From assembly GCA_903813345.2 (NCBI GenBank), contig CAIIXF020000006.1, forward strand, positions 7,924,989 through 7,988,988: a DNA stretch of 64,000 nucleotides, read 5' to 3'. Positions 1 to 11,214 of the stretch are shown here, one piece after another. The notes under the pieces were generated by a model, which worked only from the letters and a program-made list of their open reading frames with translations, was not told the DNA's origin and did no database searches. Within the stretch, counting starts at the first letter, position 1. Each line of letters starts with the position of its first letter. The translations under genes and the position numbers were made by a program. Source of the DNA: Owenia fusiformis. Taxonomy: Eukaryota > Annelida > Polychaeta > Sabellida > Oweniidae.

Positions 1-165
1 AGAGAAAAGAAGAAAAATATTCTTAAAGCTAAGTCACAAAGAAAGGTTAACTCTATAATTAAGGCGAAATATGACAGTGTGATAAAATTCAATCAACTTT
101 TAAAGATAAATTCTTGCAATATGATAAACAATTGTGATACATTATGCAAGATTTGGTCAACTAAG
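1..165 (+). CDS. Candidate exon, partial, unknown product
   Basis: Frame 1 is open from the first base of the window for 60 codons, to a TGA at 181-183, which is long for this AT-rich DNA. A good splice-donor match, AAG|GTGAGA, lies at 165/166 exactly on a codon boundary (phase 0). The 55 predicted residues are rich in lysine and asparagine, with two Cys residues near an N-N-C-D-T-L-C segment at the end. I do not recognise the family. The 5' part lies outside the window. If real, the DNA to the right begins an intron of a plus-strand gene. It could also be a chance open frame. Confidence 0.33.
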
Positions 166-1159
166 GTGAGAAGTTGTCACTGAAACTTGAACTAGAAATG
201 CCATGAACATCATAGGTATTGCATTAATCTGATGACTGTTTTTAATTAGATGGTATGTGGTGGAGTCATATCATGATTCTCTAAAAATATGAAGATATTA
301 TAAGTTGATCAAATAAGGACAAGGCCATGCTTTTATTTAATAATTGGGTTTCCAAAATCTATAAGGAACGTAACATAACATAAAATATGTTACGGTTTAT
401 ACTTTCTTCCATTATTAGGAATTTATTATGCAAATGAAAAACTTACCCTATATAAAATAGCCAATTATGCTTTTTGCTATAAATGGCACGGAAATGTTGA
501 AGCATTCACAGATATATAAATTATTCAGATGTAAAAGGAATTGATTCATTTCACCTTTTCAACCAGAGAGAAATGTAAAAAATGCAAAAATCCATATTGT
601 GTATATGCCTAGAAACATTTTCTGTTCCAGAGCAGCCTTTTGTCTTTGAGAAGCCCTATTACAGTCATGTATTTATTTACGATTAATTGGGATCCCTGTA
701 TTACTTGATTTACAATAATTTAGATTTCATTTTAGGATGTAATCATATTTTCTCATTCAACCTAGGGTACATATACACAGAAGCATGAAACTTGTTCCAA
801 TATGTTACATATTTCACTCTTTTAAAAATAAAATTGAAAATTATTTTGCGATTGTAAAAATATAGTTTAAATTTTAAGTGGTTTACAGTATTTATCTGAT
901 ATTGGCATTGATTGTAATTGTAGCTGTGCAGAGTCAGAGAGAGTTCAAGATCACTTACTCCCACTACTGTGATCTGATTGGTCAATAGTTCATCACAAAC
1001 ACTGCAGGTATGGCACTATGAGTATAGCAACATCAGGAAAATTTGAACCGCATAAGTCAGTTACTGAAATGTGCAGGATAGGTTTCGTTTTATAAAAAAT
1101 ATGATTTTTTACACCGCTTGATTATATTTGTTTGAATTATGGCTGTTCATGTGCAGGTA
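166..1159. other. No gene seen, AT-rich
   Basis: AT-rich sequence with many stops in all frames. I see no repeat, RNA gene or convincing splice pair. It may be intron if the exon at 1-165 is real. Confidence 0.5.
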
Positions 1160-1255
1160 CCCATTGAATGAAATTTGTTAGGGATATAGCAAAGCCCTTT
1201 GTTCATCAGTCCATCCGTTTGATCAGTTCTTCAGTATCTTTGATCTGGAACGTAG
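1160..1255 (+). repeat. Dispersed repeat fragment (GGGATATAG family)
   Basis: The text 'CATTGAATGAAATTTGTTAGGGATATAG' (given here only as a type; it starts near 1163) followed by an AAGCCCTTTGTTCATC stretch matches the opening of the larger repeat blocks at 17.5 and 18.2 kb. It is a decayed fragment with no coding value. Short antisense and sense ORFs across it are shadows. Confidence 0.5.
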
Positions 1256-1831
1256 TGAGCCTATATTTGGAAGAGATCTCAAAATTACAGAAATTTGGAT
1301 TCAGAATGTGTTTTAGAAAGACTTCCAAAAACAGTAAATATCCATTACTAGTCTTACATTTCTTTAATAAATTCCAACCATTTTGAAGTGTTATGCATTT
1401 TGAAAAAAAATGTTTTGACACGTAGTGGGCTTTCTAAAGCTAAAAGACATAGGTCCTGTCTATACATGGTTTTAATTAACCCAGTTATACAAGCAAAATC
1501 AAGTTCACCTTGTAAAAAGTTTGCTTTGATCATATTTTTCACATCTTTCTATTTTATTATTCAAAATTAATGTCATTTTGTATGTTGTTATGTTTAATAT
1601 TTATCTTTGCCTACTAATATATCACTTAAAATAAGAATTCTAAACCACACATTTTAAGAATGTTTACTATTTTTGATAAGTGTTTCTAGGACTGCAACAC
1701 ACTCAATTATATTGATATCTTTGAGAAATCCAATATGTTGATATAGAAAAAAGTAAGACTCTTGAACTGGTATTGGTCCTTGAGCAGAAGTCGTCTGGGG
1801 ACATGACAACCCATCAATAAATCTCACAGAA

Positions 1832-1985
1832 CACATGTTGAAAATCCAAAATAAAGTACAAAGAGCTGAATCATTAAGGAATAAAGTATATATTCACATA
1901 ATAGATACTTTAAATTATATAGAAATTCTAAAAAATCAGATAATTCAGTCAAATTAAGAGAGAAAGGGCAAATAATTTGCATGTA
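1832..1985 (+). repeat. Coding-like dispersed repeat, copy A
   Basis: Reading 1832 onward in frame gives a peptide with R-A-E-S-L-R-N-K-V, then D-T-L-N-Y-I-E-I-L-K-N-Q and S-N, ending at a TAA at 1955. The same pattern occurs in copies near 8.8, 22.0, 41.6, 50.9 and 52.2 kb, which lie in the opposite orientation. The match is clear at both DNA and peptide level, strongest over about 120 bp. I do not know the family. It may be a piece of a transposon protein, or an SINE-like repeat that happens to be open. This copy is broken by the in-frame stop. Confidence 0.55.
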
Positions 1986-2784
1986 AAGTGTGATTATTGT
2001 CTTCTGAGAATCCAACTATTTTTAGGTGTTTTCTGGGAATAATTAACCTTCAGTGGTTGTTTAGGGAGTCCATGTAATGTAATGGTCCCCACTCCCCTAT
2101 GTGTATATGTTATGCATGTATTTGTTCATTCTTACAAACTCTTCCTCTTTTTCTAATTGAAATGACTTTTTTGATCAATAATGTATTAACACAAAATAAG
2201 CTTTGGGTGTTTTATAATTCAATCCACTCCATAGATAGTAGATCTTATCAAACCATTTTGTAAAAATCTTGACAAATACAGCTATTTTGATGACTCCAGA
2301 TGACAGTTGATCCTCCATGATCCATGCTTATTTAAAAGGATTTGTCATTTCAACATGTTACTTGACCAACCACCCTTTTCCAAGGAATCCTAGAATAAAA
2401 TTATATTATCCCAAAATAAGATATTAAATTTTTTGATATTTTTAGATTGACACACCCTTTTTGTACACCACTTTTATTTTTCAATTTAACCCTCCAGTTT
2501 GTTTTACGATGAAAACATGTGAAAGTGGTGAAATACCAGTAAGGGTGAGTTCATGAAAAGGACAGTGTGGCATTGAAATTATCATCTGCATTACCCTCTA
2601 ACCCTACACTGTTACCCTAAATAGATGGTTGTTTTTTATGCAGACCCATCCAAAAAATTCATTTTTGTTTTCCAAAGCGTTTGGTAAGAAAGTACTCTTT
2701 ATGCAAACTTAGTACAGGGTGTCCATAATCATGTGGATTACACAATTCCAGAATAGTTTTTCACATTTCCTGTTCACTAGTCCG
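1986..2784. other. No gene seen
   Basis: AT-rich sequence without a sustained open frame. A TACAGGGTGTCCATAATC stretch near 2713 resembles the end of a Tc1/mariner-type element, but I found no partner end. Confidence 0.4.
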
Positions 2785-2880
2785 TCCATCCCCACATGTG
2801 TCTATGGCTTCAATAGTCCATCCCCATATGTGTCTATGGCTTCAATAGCCCATCCCCACATGTGTCTATTGCTTCAATAG
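2785..2880. repeat. 32-bp minisatellite, three units
   Basis: Three adjacent units with a 32-bp step (starts 2785, 2817, 2849). Each reads CCATCCCC-A-(C/T)ATGTGTCTAT(G/T)GCTTCAATAG with one or two substitutions. A short local tandem array, no coding role evident. Confidence 0.85.
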
Positions 2881-2992
2881 TCTTGTATCAAGTCTCATTC
2901 ATTTCATAGTTGCATTTTCATTAATTATATTTTCATATGCAGAATCAGAAAATTAAAAAGCACAAAAACATTAAGTCAAAGTAGGTGGATTT

Positions 2993-3249
2993 CACTGGTG
3001 GATCTGGGGGGGGGCAAAATAGGCCTTAAGGTCCCAAATTTACAGGGGCCAAAATAGGCCTTAAGGCCCCAAATTTTGGCCTCCCCCCACATTTTGGTCA
3101 TAAATGGGCCTTCCAAGGCCTTATCTTTTAATTTAAGGCCAAATTCTGAAGAAAATGGGCCTCAAAATTTCAAAATTTGGGCCCAAGTTTTGGGTATCCC
3201 AGACCAGAAGTTCGGGCCCCCCCCTTGTTGGTTCCCAGATCCGCCCCTG
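2993..3249. mobile_element. G-tract inverted-repeat element (MITE), GGATCTGGG ends
   Basis: The left end CACTGGTGGATCTGGGGG and the right end CCCAGATCCGCCCCTG are inverted matches. The interior repeats AGGCCTTAAGGCCCCAAAT-like words. A sister copy lies at 25704-25948 with the same interior and the same TTGTTGGTTCC run-in to the right end. Both ends of this copy are directly flanked by GATTT, a possible 5-bp target duplication. The element is too short to encode a transposase, so it is non-autonomous. The superfamily is uncertain: CA-GGC-type ends recall hAT, but the duplication looks shorter than the usual 8 bp. Confidence 0.75.
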
Positions 3250-3888
3250 GATTTGATAATAAACTTCCAGACTTTCTAATTGTTTACTATACAGGGTGGT
3301 TATCTTGAGTACCAGAATTGCATAGTTGCATGGTTCTTCAAAATAGTTCTTACATTAGTTTATGTGACATTTAAAATGAGAATGTCAGGAATATATTGAA
3401 CAAATATTAGGAGGATCAGAAGTAAAGATTCAACATCAGGAAAACAGAACTGGTTTTCAAAAATGTAGGAGAAAAATGAATGAGACAACTGTTATTTTCA
3501 TGACCAGAAAGATTTCTCAATGTGAAGAATATTTGAAGTATTTGTGGAAGATTTTGTCTTCTTCCATACTGAGAGTGTTAAATAGGGCTGTTGTGTTATG
3601 TGACAAAAACAGTGGACCATGATGTCATCATCCTCCGATCACAGGGCTTCAAAATCCAAAATATATTCTTCCTTTTTATTATCCCCTGCGATAAGCAGTT
3701 AGCATTTCCCCGATTAACAACTCGCAATATGATTCGCTGTCGCAACAACATGGATTACTCTAAATACTCTATAAATTGTAGTGCATCATCTGTGATGCTC
3801 CACCTTTTTGAAGCTGCTCTCTTTTTCTAACTCAATGATCTTTACAAAAATAAGACATTATATGTTATATCTTGATCTTTTGTTCCAG
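3250..3888. other. No gene seen
   Basis: AT-rich; a 79-codon open frame at 3591-3830 has no recognisable feature and I do not call it a gene. Confidence 0.4.
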
Positions 3889-4004
3889 ATTAGTCGCAAA
3901 TCAAGATTCAAACATCAAAGAAGATCAATGTTTCCTCTGCAACATCTTTTAAATTCTGAATAGTCAGGTGATGATATGAAAAGTTCACCCCCTTCCTTGG
4001 CAAG
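3889..4004 (+). other. Candidate non-coding or terminal exon
   Basis: A pyrimidine-rich acceptor (CTTTTGTTCCAG|ATTAG, ending 3888) is followed 116 bp later by a strong donor (CAAG|GTAAGC at 4004/4005). All three frames contain stops, so it cannot be an internal coding exon. Frame 1 gives a basic 24-residue tail before a TAG. It could be a UTR or lncRNA exon, or a chance pairing of sites. RNA evidence is required to decide. Confidence 0.2.
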
Positions 4005-5199
4005 GTAAGCGTCTAAAAAAATATTTGTTCATCTTGACCCAATTGATTAATTATACCATTACTATACATAAACCTGACCTAGTTGGTTTGTAAGTGGTCC
4101 TAGAATCTGTATAAGATGTAATTTATTTCATCATCCTGTTGGCAGGAGTTGCAAAATTCATGAAAAACAGAAAATTAGAAACCGCAGCACGTGTAAATTT
4201 CTAGGTTATTTGGTACACTCATTTCTTTCAGTCAATATGATTCTCATGTTATTCTTACTTTTCCAGTCTTTTCCTCTGAAATTATGACAAAAATCCTTGA
4301 TTTTTTAACTCTACATCATGTTAAAAACAATGTACGGATTCTGAACATTTATTTTCTTGTTGACTTCTCTTCATTTTGTGAACTTTTGAGAACAGTGCAG
4401 AGACACATGACATATTTTGTAAGACACCACACAAGTCATAACAAGTAAAACTAAAAGGTATGATTTATCACAAAGACATGCTAAAACTATTTTTCTACGT
4501 AATTTATTGCAAAATTGTGCTAAAGTTCTTTTTCAGCATCTGATGAATTCTATTTTAATCACCATATGGGGTCTTTTGACCTTGTTGCAAGTAAATTGGT
4601 AAACAATTCACATCTCGACTGTTTCTACATCTCAAAAACAAGTTCAAACTTCCTGATCATGAACTTGTTTTTTATTTATTTTCATTTCATGTAAAACTTA
4701 AAAATAGTTTCCATATTATTAGGATATTTGCAAGTTATTCTTCATACCATATCTAATTATGGAGCAAGTTCTCCATTTTGTCTCTTCAAATGACAAGATT
4801 GTATCTAAATATTATTTTTTGGCGTTTTATATGATCGAGTCATTCTCGGAAATTTCAAGGTATTCACTATACTGTACATTTTAAGTTAATAGATGTCATT
4901 GCAAGGAACAGGATTCCATCCATAATAACATTTGATTACCTCTTTGTATGTTTCTTTGAGATGATGTAGCTGGGGATTTAGATAAAGGAGAATGGGATAT
5001 TAAGAAAATACATGGATATATAAAGATAGAGAAACAGCCTTTTCCATAGAACATAAAAAATCATTCCTCCACCTGTACTATTTCCCCTCCATTGTAATTA
5101 TATTTAATACATCTTAGAATGCAGTTATTTTAGAAATGGTGCTTTTTATATCACCACCAGAAGTAGTGGCATATTATTTCTGTCTCTAACTGTTTTGTG
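4005..5199. other. No gene seen
   Basis: AT-rich with dense stops in all frames. I see no inverted-repeat element or array in this stretch. Confidence 0.5.
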
Positions 5200-5300
5200 A
5201 ACAGTATTCAGCAGTTGGTGTTTGGTGTCTCTAACAAATGGCATGTGGTAACATGTTACATGTAAATGCCTTGTATGGTACTTGATATGGCAACTTGGCA
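5200..5300. repeat. Dispersed repeat shared with 20.98-21.08 kb
   Basis: GTTGGTGTTTGG, then CTAACAAATGGCATGTG, then TAATG-like and CCTTGT(A/T)TGGTA words occur in the same order near 20985-21075. The two copies are clearly related but diverged. Unknown family; no ORF worth calling. Confidence 0.5.
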
Positions 5301-5390
5301 AGTGGGGCATTGATCTATTAAGTATCCTCTTGTTAAACCCACATTTACATGTACAGTATATGTAATTTATTTAGATTATAATAATGACTA

Positions 5391-5566
5391 CAGTAAAACC
5401 TGTATATCAAAACACCTCTCTAGTCTGATCACCTCTCAATGGTTTTTGTTCGACCCATTTTTTCTGCTGTCGACTTGCACGATAAAACACTTCAAAATAT
5501 GAACACCTGCCAATCTGAACACTTTTGGCTGGTTTTAGTCGTGTACAGATTAGACAGGTTTTACTG
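5391..5566. mobile_element. TA-flanked MITE, CAGTAAAACCTG ends (pogo/Tigger-like)
   Basis: Starts CAGTAAAACCTG and ends CAGGTTTTACTG, a perfect 12-bp inverted repeat, with TA directly outside both ends (5389-5390 and 5567-5568). The 176-bp interior carries repeated GAACACCT / TCTGATCACCTC words. TA duplication and CAGT-type ends fit the pogo/Tigger branch of Tc1/mariner. There is no transposase. Related copies are at 40699-40828 and 52723-52904, and a right end at 34788-34799. Confidence 0.88.
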
Positions 5567-5599
5567 TATATTGATAATTCATTAAAAACAACCATAAAG

Positions 5600-5848
5600 A
5601 ATAATATAATTTATTACTCAAGGTCTGATTAGTCTCAATATCTGTCAACTCCTTGTTTACCCCAACCACATATTGGTTTTCCATGAAGACATGAATTGAT
5701 GGCATTTGGTTTGAACTTTGCGAGTAAGTGAGGTTTTTGAGGTTTTGGGGTTTTCTTGTCTTATTACCAGGACTTAGTTTCTCTAGTACATACTTTGTAA
5801 TGCTGACATCGGATCTTTCATTGGCATTTTTTATCACTTCAACTGTTT
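5600..5848 (-). CDS. Candidate exon or coding remnant, unknown product
   Basis: On the minus strand, after an AAACAG acceptor-like site at about 5849, a frame stays open through this stretch and on into the neighbouring MITE end, where it stops. The peptide is balanced and not low-complexity (segments such as Y-V-L-E-K-L-S-P-G-N-K-T and M-E-N-Q-Y-V-V-G-V-N-K-E-L-T-D-I-E-T). No signal peptide, membrane helix or known motif is evident. No good donor is visible; GGG|GTAAAC is the best. It may be chance or an old gene fragment next to a transposon insertion. Confidence 0.2.
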
Positions 5849-6844
5849 TTTTAGATTATATTTGCACATTTCTGGTTTACTTCAGCTAATCAGCAAAAAT
5901 TACTTGCTTATATTGTCTATTAGAATGTATGTTTTAAGTACTTCATGTGTATTTGACTAATACGAATTAATATTTAACAACAATATACTTTTTTTTGCTC
6001 TGAGATAATATTTTGTTGCTTATAGGAAAGGTCATTGGCTTAAATATAAGATTTTTGACTCTTCCCCGAAACAATAATTTTTTTCTTTTATACATTAATG
6101 AATGGATGCTTTGAGTTGCACCCTACAGATTACAATTGGCATAGTAGTAGAGATAGTATTACTTTTCGCACATGTGTATTAAATCATTAGGTCATTCCAC
6201 CTTTGTAATTTCCCTGGTCATAGATAGGTCATGACAACTTTTCACGCTATAGTAATTAATTGCTCATCAGTCAGGTGCATATACTAATAAATCGCTAAAT
6301 ATGTCAGTAATGTTTATTTTTATCATGGATATGATCGCTTATTTGCTGATGCCATAAATTAATAGATACATGTATGTGTTCATGTGTCGATTGTATGGAT
6401 TTGAATTTCATTTTTTTTAAATTTTAAAATTGCATTTCACAATAAATTGAAATTTGGTAGGAATCTTGGGTGAACTTGTAACTTTTGAACTTTTCACACT
6501 ATATAAGTTGGCTACAATTTCATAGTTTTTATTAGAATGTTATTTTTACTGTTGTTTTTGATTTTATGTGCCAAAAAGTTACTATATACATGCTTTTATG
6601 CAATTATCTGTCTAGTTATTTTGCTTTAATGATAAACAAGCCTTAACGTTTAAAAAAACATCCAAAATGGATTTTGTATTTCCATCATGGATTTTTTTAC
6701 TGGCCTACTGGTCAGAAGTCAGTTTACAGACCTTTGTGAAATGAATATAGGACCTTGCTTGGTCCTGAATGTCACTTACTTGCTAATTAGCGATAATATC
6801 ACTATTATCATCAAATGAAATTGTGGTATGGGGCATATACTTTA

Positions 6845-7260
6845 CTCCCTGTAATTATCGCGTGCTACTATATTTCTCGCTTTTCGCAAGTTTTGGAAAA
6901 TTCGCGAAATATAATAGTTGCGAAATTCCTGCAGTTCTAGTTCACAAAATTTGATAGTCGTGAAATTCCAAGGAAATTCCCGGACATTTCAATGTTGACA
7001 ATATTTTCGTCCAGTGCTGGTAAAAACTAGTCATTTCGAGTTTTGAAAAAGAGAAATTAGAAGAAAGATAGTTATTAGAATATTAAAATGAAGATTCTAA
7101 CGAAATGGCTAAATAAGATGCCAAAATCACCAGATGAAAGAACAATCATGGTTGATATCGAAGTCGAAAGAGTGATCTTGTATGACAAATCCGTGAAAAT
7201 TAATAGCCTCGAAATTTCAAAAAAATGAAAATTAGCAAAATATAATACAATACCCCCCTT
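6845..7260. repeat. Repeat stretch with TTCGCGAAATATAATAG words
   Basis: Contains TTATCGCGTGCTACTATATT, TTCGCGAAATATAATAGT, TTGATAGTCGTGAAATT and, at the right, AGCAAAATATAATACAATA. These variants of one word in both orientations suggest a decayed repeat with partial inverted symmetry. CpG dinucleotides are enriched compared with neighbours, as expected for a younger insertion. Boundaries are approximate. Confidence 0.4.
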
Positions 7261-7421
7261 GATCGTCATAAATCCCCCTTCTTCATTTTTTCATTTGATC
7301 AGTACTTGTTTCTATGGCAACTCCTCACTTTTGTCCATGGCAACTCCATGACAACTGCCACTGTAGGTTTGTCTCTCTATTCTGCCCTCTACTAATAATC
7401 TGGTATTGTGGATATACCATA

Positions 7422-7894
7422 TTCTCTGTAATATGCGCCTACCAACTAATAAGCGCCCAGTCTGCTTTACAAAGTTCAAGAAATATCAAGGAATGACCAA
7501 GTTTTAATGAATATATCAGAAAAAATCAAAGAAATTCTAGTGTGCGATAATAGAGTACTTAGACTAAACTGCTGTAAATGTGACGCATATGTTGTAATTC
7601 TATACATCCTCCCAATAAAAATCTATTGTTGGTTGCTTCTCACATCATACTAAACTATAATTATCTCAAAATAGTCTATAATGAAGGAAAGAAATCTTTA
7701 GAACAACAATATTATTGTAAAAATATGCTGTTACTTCGTTTTGATGTTACAAATAAGGCATTCTTGGCAGGAAAAATTGCCATGCATGAAATTCCCAGGG
7801 ATTATTGAATTCTTTCATATATGGGCGCTTATAAGAATGGTCTGAAGAATGTATTTTCAATTTTCTAAACGCCCTGGACGCTAATTACAGAGAA
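7422..7894. mobile_element. TA-flanked MITE, TTCTCTGTAAT ends
   Basis: The left end TTCTCTGTAAT and the right end ATTACAGAGAA are a perfect 11-bp inverted repeat, each flanked on the outside by TA (7420-7421, 7895-7896). Subterminal AAGCGCCC on the left and GGGCGCTT on the right extend the symmetry. 473 bp, no transposase frame; two 60-codon frames inside are not gene-like. TA duplication suggests a Tc1/mariner-type non-autonomous element. Confidence 0.7.
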
Positions 7895-8719
7895 TACAAA
7901 AATATTATCTTATTATACCTGTCAGGGAACAACAATTTATTGTCAGCCATCTCCCCTGTCATGAGTCAGGCCGTTGTTTTTTTATAATTGTCATGATTAT
8001 CAACAAGGTAATTGCTGAGTCATGTATTTGTACATTTGATTTGGTACATGTGTATCGAATCCACATGTCTTGTCTCAACCATGTCTTTATTATTATATAT
8101 TTGTACTTCAGGTTATTATATATTTGTACTTTATGTTTTTTGTTGTTATGTAGTTTTTGTAAACTGCAACATTGCATAGCTTATCTAATATGGCCACTCT
8201 ATTCAAGATGGCTGCCATCTTTCCTAGGAATGGCATTTTTGGCTCTGCAAAATTTAAACATATTTTAAAATGTTTTGTATGTTAATTACTTCAGAGAGGG
8301 GATTTTCAAATTGGCATCAATTAAAAATGCCAACCATTTTTCCTTTAAATCTGATATTTTTTGCTTTCACTTAATTACTGTAATCGGTTTATGCATAATT
8401 TTAAAACATATGTTCTTTTTTATCAAAACCCGGCATCTATTCAAAATGACAGTGCAAATCCAAAAGGGTCCAGACCAGGGTCCAGGGTTTCAAGTAGGCC
8501 TAATTAGGCCTCAATTCCAAAACTCAAAAATTAACCTTTATTTTTGACAAAAAATGGGCCTTATCCAGTTATTGGGCCAGTTCCTTGTCAGTTTTATTCT
8601 CTCACTTATTAAAAGAGACTTAAAATTGTATCTACTTGGGAAACTTTTTCTTATGTGACCAATATAACATCTCTGCTCATAAGTATTCCTTATTGGCAAT
8701 ACCATTGTGCATGATCCAT
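7895..8719. other. No gene seen
   Basis: AT-rich. It has a short direct repeat of TTATTATATATTTGTACTT (near 8089 and 8114, 25-bp step) and an 'ATGGCTGCCATCT' scrap near 8207. The GTCCAGACCAGGGTCCAGGG stretch near 8467 followed by TAGGCCTAATTAGGCCT recalls the G-tract element interior but has no defined ends. Confidence 0.4.
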
Positions 8720-8860
8720 GCATATTCCGCAGATCATACCTATTCCACTCAAAAATTCTGTCTAAAATTTGAATAAAGTGTCTGATTTCCTGACATATCT
8801 ATATCTGAGTATGTAAACTACATCCTTGGTAACTTCATTTTTTTCAAATGAACTCTTTTT
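8720..8860 (-). repeat. Coding-like dispersed repeat, copy B
   Basis: On the minus strand this reads F-E-K-N-E-V-T-K-D-V-V-Y-I-L, then a basic stretch, ending K-F and a stop. It aligns with copy C (22.0 kb) over the A-R-N-K-V-T-R-H-V-V-N-T-L segment. DNA words CTAAAATTTGAATAAAGTGTCTG and GGTAACTTCATTT (here listed as separate words) match the other copies. More diverged than copies C and D. Confidence 0.5.
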
Positions 8861-9629
8861 AGGCTATTTTAGAATATGAAATGTGATCAATATGATTGAT
8901 TGCATTGATTATTTGCAATAGTCATAGGAGGACTTAATTATTTTCTCCTTGCTTTGATCCAAGAATGAGTCATGGTATAGAAAAATCTCTGACATTTTTT
9001 TGTTAAATTAAAGCAAATTACTGAGGGATTCCACATTTGTTTGAAAGTGAAATTTTTTTATGTCAGCTGAATAAATTAATTATTGCTTATTCAAGATATC
9101 ACTTTTTATAGATTATTCGAGACACATGAGGGTTTTGCTCAAATAAAAAGTTCATGACCTAGAAAGTTCATTAATATTTCAGCTCATCTCTAAAAGGACA
9201 TCTCCCTATCCCATAATCCCTTTCTTAATACACCAAGAAGTTTATTGGTCAGTTGTTAGCCCATGATCTATGAATAGATACTTTACCATGGTTAATGAGA
9301 GCACAGGATTTGACCTCAAAAGTCCAACCCTGATGTATATTTGGTTTGTAGGATTAATGGTTTGAAGTAGTATTTTAGGAGTTTATTTGTTCATCCAAAT
9401 GTAATAATATGGTCACTCACACATATCTAGTCAATAAAGATCTGACAACTTATTGTTTCTACATCAAATAAGAACAATGGGGGTAAATAGAATGTCTCCC
9501 ATAGGCAAAGGAGGTTCAGAATTATTTGTTTTCTAACGATACATTCTACTGATTCTGGAATGTTAATAGTAGACTTGCACTCTTTCCACCCTGTTCATCC
9601 AGATTTCTCTTTATAAATACCAAATATAA

Positions 9630-9727
9630 TGCCTTGGTCACATTTGGTCTGATATTCAGTACCAGCAACCGGCTGATGAGTTATTCTCATCCAGGCACAG
9701 TGTTGAAGAGTAAATGTGACCATGACA
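9630..9727. mobile_element. Short MITE with TGCCTTGGTCAC ends (PIF/Harbinger-like?)
   Basis: The left end TGCCTTGGTCACATTT and the right end AAATGTGACCATGACA form an inverted repeat (10 of 12 in the outer part, then perfect CACATTT). Flanks are TAA on the left and CAA on the right, which could be a decayed 3-bp duplication. Related ends occur at 32895-33034 (flanked TTA/TTA) and at 59546 (after TAA). A TWA 3-bp duplication is typical of PIF/Harbinger; the assignment is tentative. 98 bp, non-coding. Confidence 0.6.
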
Positions 9728-10512
9728 CAAGTTGATTTAGTTTGTGATGGACCAGGGGTTAGGAGCCAGTTTCATTGGTTGTATTTACCTGGAAGGGAAG
9801 AAATGTGGATGCTCTCAATTACCTGAGTCAATGAAAAATGGAGCATCAGTCAGTTCAATTAATTTCTGTGGAATCTGCATGTTTGCTTGGATTGATTGTT
9901 GTGTTCATATCATCTAATACAAATTGAAAATGTTGTTTAGCGGTCATCACAAATCCTCCATCGATCAAACCTTTTTTGTTTGTTTGCAACTTTTGTTGTA
10001 ACTGGTATTCAGCATCATTGGGAGTCAGCATATGTAACATAAAAATTGGTCACCATTTTTTGGACATTTTCTGAAGTAGAATCATGTTAAACATACAATC
10101 AACCTGTAGGTGCCTAATTTTTATGTTTTTTTCTTGTGCCTGCCGACAGTAGCAACATTGACCTGCCCTTGGATCCTCTTAAATATTAACGACTTCCCTG
10201 TCAAATTATTCATTTTAGCCTGTTAATTATTTCATCAACTCACTCGTGATTAGAAAGGTCAGAACTTGCAGCATTTCTGAATAATTTCTGATAAATTCAT
10301 TTATTTAGCGTCACTTGGTTCGCGGAGTAATTTTGCTCAATGGTTATTGCTTTAGAGGCGAATAGGAACCATATGGAAAAAAGAAATTTAAAGTCTCAAG
10401 AGTATGAAGAACTTATGCACCATTTGCAAATTTAAGCTGAAGACCTCCAATGAAATATCAATATTTTTGTAAAATGGTCATCTATTATTTTTAGGTGAAT
10501 TACCATTTAATA
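9728..10512. other. No gene seen
   Basis: AT-rich. A 61-codon minus-strand frame at 9855-10040 shows no recognisable feature. Confidence 0.4.
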
Positions 10513-10530
10513 CCCCCCCCCCCCCCCCCC
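10513..10530. repeat. Run of 18 C
   Basis: A pure 18-base C homopolymer preceded by ATTTAATA. On the minus strand it is a G-run able to form quadruplex structure. No matching inverted-repeat ends were found around it. Confidence 0.9.
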
Positions 10531-10748
10531 GATGATCAGTAGAATATACATTTTTCTGTTTTTCTGTTTTATCATAGAAAATAAAAATGAATTTGAATCT
10601 GATCTACACATTTTTTTATTTAATACATATTCATGATTTTATTTTTTGCTATTAATTTGTTACAGTATGCAATAAAAAATCTTGAGTTGTGCATGTGGAA
10701 GAAAATAAAGCATCAATGCACTTTTTGAAAAAACTTGACCTTTGATTG

Positions 10749-10988
10749 TCAGAACAAATTGGCAAGGAATTTTGTTTCAAACCAGATGCCTTTGGGATAA
10801 TGTTTTTTGCAGTAAACAAATTGTCCTTGACTCATGGTCAAGCAAAAAATCAATATACGTTAATTAGCAGAGAGGGAACAGTAGCAGTGAACTTAACTGG
10901 AAAAATACCATTGGCAGAGAATTGTTCGAGTGCTGATTATTGGCGAAAAACATATGATTGGGAAAATATGTTTCAGTGGTTTTTTGTA
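10749..10988 (+). CDS. Candidate exon, unknown product
   Basis: A frame open from before 10749 to a TAA at about 11019 gives a balanced peptide (segments G-T-V-A-V-N-L-T-G-K-I-P-L-A-E-N and Y-D-W-E-N-M-F-Q-W-F-F). A strong donor, TTTTTT|GTAAGTGATG, falls at about 10987/10988. An acceptor-like TGTTTTTTGCAG precedes 10813, so the exon could be the shorter 10813-10987 piece. There is no in-frame ATG near the left end. I do not recognise the family. It may be a decayed gene piece or chance. Confidence 0.25.
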
Positions 10989-11214
10989 AGTGATGCTGAC
11001 CGTTTCATGACACCTTGGTAAACATTAATGGAGTAGTGCTTTCACTCTAGGGGAAAAGTTACAAAACCAGTGTTTTCTAATAACTATAAATCACGCCACT
11101 ATTTCAGATAGAAAGACAATGGGAAAGAGTTGATGCGGCTACTTCATTGTGGCATCACATGTACTCACCATGGTAACAACTGGGAATCAAGATAATTATC
11201 TTGATGAAGTATTT

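Noticed and set aside
2713-2760. TACAGGGTGTCCATAATC, like a Tc1/mariner end
   Set aside because: No inverted partner was found within a few kilobases; a similar ACAGGGTGGT at 3292 is in the same direction.
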